A DNA stretch of 64,000 bases from assembly GCF_036373705.1 (NCBI RefSeq), contig NC_089853.1, forward strand, positions 32,020,568 through 32,084,567, in the 5' to 3' direction. Position numbers and translations under genes: made by a program. This document shows, one piece after another, positions 57,799 to 64,000 of this stretch (position 1 is its first letter; every line of letters begins with the position of its first letter). The notes beneath the pieces were generated by a model. That model worked only from the letters and a program-made list of their open reading frames with translations. It searched no databases and had not been told where the DNA came from. Origin of the DNA: Amia ocellicauda (lineage: Eukaryota > Chordata > Actinopteri > Amiiformes > Amiidae).

Positions 57799-57890
57799 TA
57801 GGGCTGTCATTCGATCAAATATTTTAATCGATTAGTCAATGGGCATTAGTTGATTCATCGCTGGATTAATCTTGCACTTAAAATTAAATG
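57799..57890 (+). mobile_element. hAT-type transposon end
   Basis: TAGGGCTGTCATTCGATCAA followed by ATCGATTAGTCAAT-like words, close to the fish hAT/nonautonomous end family TAGGGCTGTCAATCGATTAA. No partner end was located. Confidence 0.5.
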
Positions 57891-58734
57891 TAACAGTCTT
57901 TAAGTGGTTGTGCCACACAGTACTTTAATAAATACTAGGCATTGCTATTACAGTATAACAATGCTGAATGGGAATTGTAAAGAAATAAAAAATAAGTGAA
58001 ATGTATATTAAAAATTACCAAATAATTATAATTGCTACAGCAAATGGATGTTTTGCTCACAAATGATACTGTAAACTACTCACACTGCCCTTGTAAGAAA
58101 AACAGAAAAACAAAAAAGAAAAACAAAGCAAATGAAACCGAACCTTTACTTTGTTTCAGTTTTTCCTTCTGAATCCAAAGCTAGGCTGTAGTTTCCCTTT
58201 AGCAGCTGTAACCCTCCAGTTTGTGCAGTTACTGTACTGTAGCTCTAGTGATGTGATCTCTTGCATGATTCACTTTTATAATTTAACACTAGAAGCGCAG
58301 GGCTGGTCAGTTTGTCCGATTTTAATTTGACTACGTGCATACCCATTTGTGACTTTTCGTAAATACATGTATAAAATATGCATATGGTGTTTTAGCTGCA
58401 TAAATGCAAATCAAGTTCAAATCGCAGTCCCTACCTCACCTGTCTACAGTCTTTCATGTGCTTGAAAAACACACTTTGTGTAGCATTACAAGTGTCTTCT
58501 TACAACTGTACTGAGATTGAGTGGACACTTAGTGATTACGCTGCAAATAAGCACTTGTTTCATTAATTTGTTTTGACTGAAGTGTACGCATTTAGAAAAC
58601 AAAGCACTTTATTTATGTCAATCATTGTAATGTTTTATGTTCAGATTTCCATTTAAATACCCTATTACATTTGTGCTAGTTTTATTCGAACGTTTCCCTG
58701 CTAACACACAATGTTGCCACAGGGTTGCCTTTCA

Positions 58735-59400
58735 TTATTATACCACAGTGTAAAGGGGTTGAATTTTGGGGATTATACGGGTTTGTGTAATGGGGTAATG
58801 TGATTGCTGCACCTCTATAAAAGTAGGGAGGAAGTGTCGGGGAAAGTGCAGACAGGCCGGTTGCGGGAGCCCAGAGACTTAGACTGCAGAGATTGCCTTA
58901 TGTGGTTTGGCAAGTTGTAGAGCTACTACATTGCTGCATTATAGTGGGAGTTTGGTGGAAAACTATCGATAGCCTTGAGGAGGCAACTGTGGTGAGAATA
59001 ATCGGATCGGGAGTTTGACTGGTGTGTAGTGTCTGCGCTACCGCTGATGGGAACAGTGGACGTGTGTGTCCGGGTTCTCGCATACCCCGTTGTGGGCTGG
59101 GATTCTGACTATAAATTGATATTGTATTGATGGGAATATGTGGATGGGTTTTTATTAAGCGTATAGCTCTTTAACTGGGATTAGATAAGAGTTCAAACTG
59201 CAGTTTCTAAGGATGTGTTTGTATGGGGAAAATGTTTATAATGGTGTGATTTATTTATTGTGACGGGTATCCCAATTGTGTGTTAATGTGCTGCTGATTT
59301 TATTACTGATTATTCCTTTTTTGTAAAATACAATACTTTAACGTTTTATGCTGGTTGCTGGTGTCTCTTTGGTCTATATCCCAGTTTTATTTAAGCCCTA
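58735..59400 (+). mobile_element. Possible solo LTR
   Basis: A TATA box (CTATAAAAG, about 58815) is followed by a GC-richer leader-like stretch, then an AT-rich end with a GGTGTCTCTTTGGTCTATATCC word of the kind seen at fish LTR ends. No second LTR, primer-binding site or retroviral coding region was seen, and the boundaries are guesses. Confidence 0.25.
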
Positions 59401-59944
59401 TAGAAAACAAATCTGTGGCCTAGCCTAATAGGAACTGATTGAATATCTCAAGTGTTAATTGTCAGCATAGCCTGACTGGCATAGTCGGAAGGAGGTGTAG
59501 ATTCATTGATTACAGCCAGTTTGTGTGTCTGGTCATCCGCAGCAGCAGGCTTACAACAGCGTTATCGGTTAAAATGAGCGGTTTTGGCTCATGAACAAGG
59601 ACACCGCATCTGCACTCTTTCTTTATCATGCAGCAGTCTGACTTTCAATAACCTTCTTCCGCATTAAAGTGCACTCACTATTACCTAAGCTAGGTAAAAG
59701 TGTCTGTGATGTGTGCGGACGAGCTTTGAGGACTGTGTACTCATTCTTGTAGGTATAAGTGGACACATTCATGCAATGCTCTGTGTGAGGTTGATGCAGT
59801 AATTGGTCGACTGTGGAGTGCTAGGAAAAATTAAGCAGAAGACCTGAAATTGTTATGATATCTGTAAATGTAAAAATGAATAACACATAAATAAACTTGG
59901 CTTGGCTTGGGAAAAGAGACAGACTCCTCAAGTAAAATACATAT

Positions 59945-60030
59945 GAAGTAGCTAATCGCTTGGCAGGAACCAAACCCGCAATGCACTGTGTTTACCATGC
60001 AATTTTAGTCACTCAGCCAAGACATAATGG
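59945..60030 (-). mobile_element. tRNA-derived SINE head
   Basis: On the minus strand, an A-box TGGCTGAGTGA is followed about 45 bases later by a B-box-like GGTTTGGTTCC. The open frame that crosses it (59960-60184) is not a gene. Confidence 0.5.
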
Positions 60031-60430
60031 TGTGGTTGGAATGAAGACACTCAAATTTGTTTCTAGTACTTCTACCTGTGAACAAGATTATTTGATTACT
60101 CATGTGTTGAGACCAGAACATTTACTTAATAATGAGTTGACTATACCACATGATGTGCTGCTACAAGAAACCTATGAGTTTTAAAGTGAGCAGTTAAAAC
60201 GTGTAGGCCTAACTGTTTGACTGTATTGAGTCGTCCCATTATCCTAACTGATTTTGCTCTGTTAAAGCAAATAATCTGACTGGCTCAAAAATGTAATTTT
60301 CTTCTACATGGGAGTTCCTTCACTTTAAAATCATTGCAACTGCTACAAAACTGCTTGAAAATAATGTGAAAATTTTGGAGATATTTAGATAATTTCAAGT
60401 AATTTGTTTGAAAAATAAAATATTGATGTA

Positions 60431-61655
60431 CACTCACCTAAAGGATTATTAGGAACACCATACTAATACTGTGTTTGACCCCCTTTCGCCTTCAGAACTG
60501 CCTTAATTCTACGTGGCATTGATTCAACAAGGTGCTGAAAGCATTCTTTAGAAATGTTGGCCCATATTGATAGGATAGCATCTTGCAGTTGATGGAGATT
60601 TGTGGGATGCACATCCAGGGCACGAAGCTCCCGTTCCACCACATCCCAAAGATGCTCTATTGGGTTGAGATCTGGTGACTGTGGGGGCCAGTTTAGTACA
60701 GTGAACTCATTGTCATGTTCAAGAAACCAATTTGAAATGATTGGACCTTTGTGACATGTGACAAGCATTATCCTGCTGGAAGTAGCCATCAGAGGATGGG
60801 TACATGGTGGTCATAAAGGGATGGACATGGTCAGAAACAATGCTCAGGTAGGCCGTGGCATTTAAACGATGCCCAATTGGCACTAAGGGGCCGAAAGTGT
60901 GCCAAGAAAACATCCCCCACACCATTACACCACCACCACCAGCCTGCACAGTGGTAACAAGGCATGATGGATCCATGTTCTCATTCTGTTTACGCCAAAT
61001 TCTGACTCTACCATCTGAATGTCTCAACAGAAATCGAGACTCATCAGACCAGGCAACATTTTTCCAGTCTTCAACTGTCCAATTTTGGTGAGCTTGTGCA
61101 AATTGTAGCCTCTTTTTCCTATTTGTAATGGAGATGAGTGGTACCCGGTGGGGTCTTCTGCTGTTGTAGCCCATCCGCCTCAAGGTTGTACGTGTTGTGG
61201 CTTCACAAATGCTTTGCTGCATACCTCGGTTGTAACGAGTGGTTATTTCAGTCAAAGTTGCTCTTCTATCAGCTTGAATCAGTCGGCCCATTCTCCTCTG
61301 ACCTCTAGCATCAACAAGGCATTTTCGCCCACAGGACTGCCGCATACTGGATGTTTTTCCCTTTTCACACCATTCTTTGTAAACCCTAGAATTGGTTGTG
61401 CGTGAAAATCCCAGTAACTGAGCAGATTGTGAAATACTCAGACCGGCCCGTCTGGCACCAACAACCATGCCACGCTCAAAATTGCTTAAATCACCTTTCT
61501 TTCCCATTCAGACATTCAGTTTGGAGTTCAGGAGATTGTCTTGACCAGGACCACACCCCTAAATGCATTGAAGCAACTGCCATGTGATTGGTTGGTTAGA
61601 TAATTGCATTAATGAGAAATTGAACAGGTGTTCCTAATAATCCTTTAGGTGAGTG
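60431..61655 (-). mobile_element. Tc1-like transposon with short inverted repeats, nearly complete
   Basis: CACTCACCTAAAGGATTATT at 60431 pairs exactly with the reverse end at 61655; the inverted repeats are about 29 bp and perfect. TA flanks both sides (60429-60430 and 61656-61657). Length is 1225 bp. It belongs to a different Tc1-like family from the one at 42425, with shorter repeats. Confidence 0.95.
60463..61507 (-). pseudogene. Tc1-like transposase broken by one frameshift
   Basis: The first part (61507 to 60719) starts MGKKGDLSNFERGMVVGARR and holds the paired-like DNA-binding region and the first catalytic Asp in AWSDESRF. It reaches the second catalytic Asp in YFQQDNA, where the frame shifts. 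The second part (from 60789 to the stop at 60463) continues from ISNWFLEHDNEF through [11 protein letters not shown], with the catalytic Glu, to KAVLKAKGGQTQY. Both parts together span the whole protein. The shift lies a few codons after the second Asp, at the repeated TGTCACATGTCACA. Confidence 0.92.
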
Positions 61656-63452
61656 TATGTTTAAGTAAAGGTTTGAGGGTAGACCAGATATTTAGATGTT
61701 CATGAAAATAAATACATTTAAAAAAAAAAAAAACAATATGTATCAAGCAATTTGCAGATTCTACTGCTTTTTGGATTGCATAGAAACTGGTGAAATGGTT
61801 TCCACTCTGTTTATTTTATATCTTTGGTTTCCCCCATAATTCTTGTGATGAGCAAATATTTTGTTCATGGTTCCTTTTTGGATTTTTGTCCTTTTCTACC
61901 ATTGCACGTCTTGTCAATAAATTACATTTTTAAACATGTAATCAGGTTAGACTGAGATCTGCAGGAATTTCTCATCACAATGGGCACAACCGCATTGTGA
62001 AACAAAAGTCAGGTGTCCATTAATTAACCAGTTGATGGCTATTTTAAATTAAATTCCCAAGTGAAAACCACCTAATTGTATCTACCACTCTGGGTCATTA
62101 ATCCTATTGCTTTTTTAAACCGTTCTTTGCTAGGTCAGCTACAGAAACCACAGAAACTTTTGCTCTTGTTGGTTAATAAATGAGGTTGCCCTCATAACAT
62201 AGGTTGACTGGTTACACATTTAGTTCAATCTCCTTTCTTTTGATTTTGGTGTATGTGGTACTGTGGTATGTTTTGTTTCCACATCAGGCCAGCTCATGTC
62301 AGGCTGATGTGTGTGCATTGCTCGTGACTCCAGGCACTGTCAGAGTCATGATCATGCCTCAAGTGGTCTTCCTCCCTCTGCAGGGCGACACTTCAGTCAG
62401 TCTGAGGATTCCCTGGCTACACAGAAATAATCCCATTTGCGGCCAAGGGATGCCACAGTGCAGGGTCGTAATCCCATTTATGTGCAGGGCTACCTAAACG
62501 TTCAATGTCAAAATAGTTTTTACCCTGGGCCTCTCTCCCAGCAGGGTGATAATCCCATTCCCTCCTCCTTCTGTGACATGCCTGGCTGTGTGAATGGTTG
62601 CCATGAAGGTACTACATTTCCCTTCTGTAAGGACTGCTTGGGTTTGTAGTGTTGACGTTGTACAGTGATGCACAACTGCTGGGGTTTTATAGCTCATTTT
62701 CAGACTAGCTCTCTCATAGTTGTAGAGGCCTCGGATAACTATGGAGTCATTAAACCCTTAACCACAAATTTAAAAAGGAAAAACAAAATCCCCTCGACAA
62801 AATATTTGGTGAATTTGATCATTTCCCCCCCCCCAATGCTTTGTAGCATGTATTATTGTATCAAAAGCATATTTGTCCTATGTGTGTCCAGTTCTGCAGT
62901 AGGAAACTCGATGCCTATGTGAGATCAGGTGACGCCAGGTTTCCATGCAGCTACTCTCTTAATTCACTGACCGTTTGCACAGTACTGTTTCACGTGACTT
63001 CCTTTGTTTCTGTTCAAGGTTGATTGGTAGCAGGGCCACACTGCTGTGCCGTACACATCAATGTATCCTGTCAGACCAGTGTAATCTTTTCAATGTCTGC
63101 TTTAGGGTTACCAGTGCTAAGTAGATAAAGAAGCCAACGTATTCAAGGGCAGTGATACAGCAACCCCCCCCTGTTAACTGACTGGGCACCACAGCTTACA
63201 GTTGCTCACTGTTTTGATCAGAATGGCAGTTATAAATATGAATCCTTTTGTCTGAAAATATGGGTGGGGAGGGTGGTTAGAAATTGAGAGTGAGCTAATG
63301 CTGTCTTCCTGTGATCCATCATTGACAATGTTTCTCAAGGTCCCCAATGACAGAGTAGTAATTTAATGTAATCAATTCACAAATGATTTGCAGCAGGACT
63401 ATACTCCTATTTGTATTACTGTCTGCCAGGCTAAACTACCTTGCAACACCAG

Positions 63453-63453
<1 letters not shown>

Positions 63454-63503
<50 letters not shown>

Positions 63504-63560
63504 TCTTAGCAGACACCCTTATCCAGGGCAACTTACAGTTTTCACAAGAAACATTTTAAA
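63454..63560 (-). repeat. SINE tail with (TTA)n
   Basis: A (TTA)n tract at 63454-63504 is followed by TTAGCAGACACCCTTATCCA GGGCAACTTAC, the reverse complement of the fish SINE tail GTTGCCCTGGATAAGGGTGT CTGC. The element therefore reads on the minus strand with its 3' repeat to the left. Confidence 0.8.
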
Positions 63561-63891
63561 ACATTACAAAAGTGCAGTTGCATAATCGGTACAAAATACG
63601 TTTAGGTGAAATATTTGAATAGAATCATATTTTACAGTAGGTCTGTATATATAACTACATAAATTGTATTTGTGTGAATGTGGTTGACAGGATTTATTTG
63701 TTTAATCATTTTTTTTAAGACAAGGGTGCCTTTTGTTATTAACATACATTTCTTGGATATTCTATAAATAAATCACTTTCCACAGAGCACTGATATATTT
63801 AGCACCATCTGTCTTTTTAGTTTTTCTCCATTTTGATTATGTAACATGTATAGTGCTACATTTCATGACCGTGTTTCTATAGCGACACAAG

Positions 63892-64000
63892 ATCAACCCA
63901 AGGAAACCCGAGGAGAAGCATATATATTTTCAGTTTTCTGTAACGAAGGATGCAGCCAAACATGTCAGATACTCAGCGGCTAAAGAGCTGGAGGCAGTGG
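63892..64000 (+). CDS. Possible exon start at the window end, unidentified
   Basis: After an acceptor-like GTTTCTATAG a frame is open to the window edge: RHKINPRKPEEKHIYFQFSV then TKDAAKHVRYSAAKELEAV. Composition is more coding-like than its surroundings. It would need to join in phase 0, which does not fit the phase-1 end of the exon at 49104, so it is either a later exon of that gene, another gene, or chance. A later acceptor (ACTCAG, before CGGCTAAAGAG) would fit phase 1 but gives only about eight residues. I do not recognise the protein. Confidence 0.25.
   Translation, partial: MNPRKPEEKHIYFQFSVTKDAAKHVRYSAAKELEAV

Larger units (their letters stand above)
49180..63890 (+). other. Presumed large first intron, repeat-rich
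   Basis: No coding exon could be supported between the donor at 49180 and the window end. It holds SINEs, TAA/TTA tracts, a perfect hairpin, hAT-type ends, a possible LTR and a Tc1-like element, listed separately. Small exons could be missed. Confidence 0.5.

Noticed and set aside
58260..58330. AACACTAGAAGCGCAGGGC word as a transposon end
   Set aside because: It resembles a recurring fish repeat word, but no inverted partner or target duplication was found.
755..60030. Functional tRNA genes at the polymerase III box matches (755, 51500, 52105, 54400, 59945)
   Set aside because: A- and B-boxes are present, but no paired acceptor stem or cloverleaf could be drawn, and one copy (51500) continues into a SINE body and tail.
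34208..63504. CRISPR-like arrays among the TAA, TTA, CA and CCGCA tracts
   Set aside because: These are pure microsatellites without spacers, in a vertebrate genome.

Overview
The window reads as nuclear DNA of a ray-finned fish. It has small exons with GT-AG junctions in kilobase-scale AT-rich introns, many Tc1/mariner elements with fish-type ends, tRNA-derived SINEs with the CTGGATAAG-type tail, hAT-type ends, and intronless UDP-glucuronosyltransferase (UGT) genes of the fish UGT5 type. Nothing in it fixes the species. The long introns and an ELL-family gene whose C-terminus looks like ELL3 make an early-branching lineage (gar, bowfin, sturgeon or similar) plausible, but that is inference.

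Left part, 1-29190 (+ strand): the ten 3' exons of an ELL-family RNA polymerase II elongation factor, best matched to ELL3. They give 549 residues from 8200 to the stop codon at 24772, followed by a 4.4 kb 3' UTR ending just after an AATAAA at 29166. The first ELL exons were not found and probably lie upstream. The introns hold microsatellites, SINE pieces and a decayed LINE C-terminus.

Centre, 29017-41988: a large inverted duplication (palindrome). Two arms of 5804 bp mirror each other with no length difference detected (left position + right position = 71005 throughout) around a 1364 bp spacer. Each arm carries the same complete 533-residue UGT gene, and the two genes are head to head, pointing outward. 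Each UGT is flanked on both sides by a dead Tc1-like transposon. One base difference was noticed (33274 against 37731). Outside the arms the homology drops abruptly to about 80 percent, so an older duplication with a recently homogenised core is a real possibility; an assembly error is the main alternative.

Right of the palindrome, 42-49 kb: a nested imperfect inverted repeat surrounds an apparently intact Tc1 transposon (42425-44010) with an uninterrupted 337-residue DD34E transposase. A 39-bp perfect hairpin precedes its start codon. A CCAAT-containing block at 44.3 kb is shared with the palindrome spacer.

Right part, 48.8-64 kb: a CpG-rich promoter and first coding exon (49104-49179) of a gene for a secreted or membrane protein, resembling neuroplastin exon 1 but not firmly identified. 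Next comes a repeat-rich presumed intron with SINEs, hAT ends, a perfect 40-bp-stem hairpin (52555-52640), a possible LTR and a near-complete Tc1-like element broken by a frameshift (60431-61655). The last ~110 bp may be the start of an exon.
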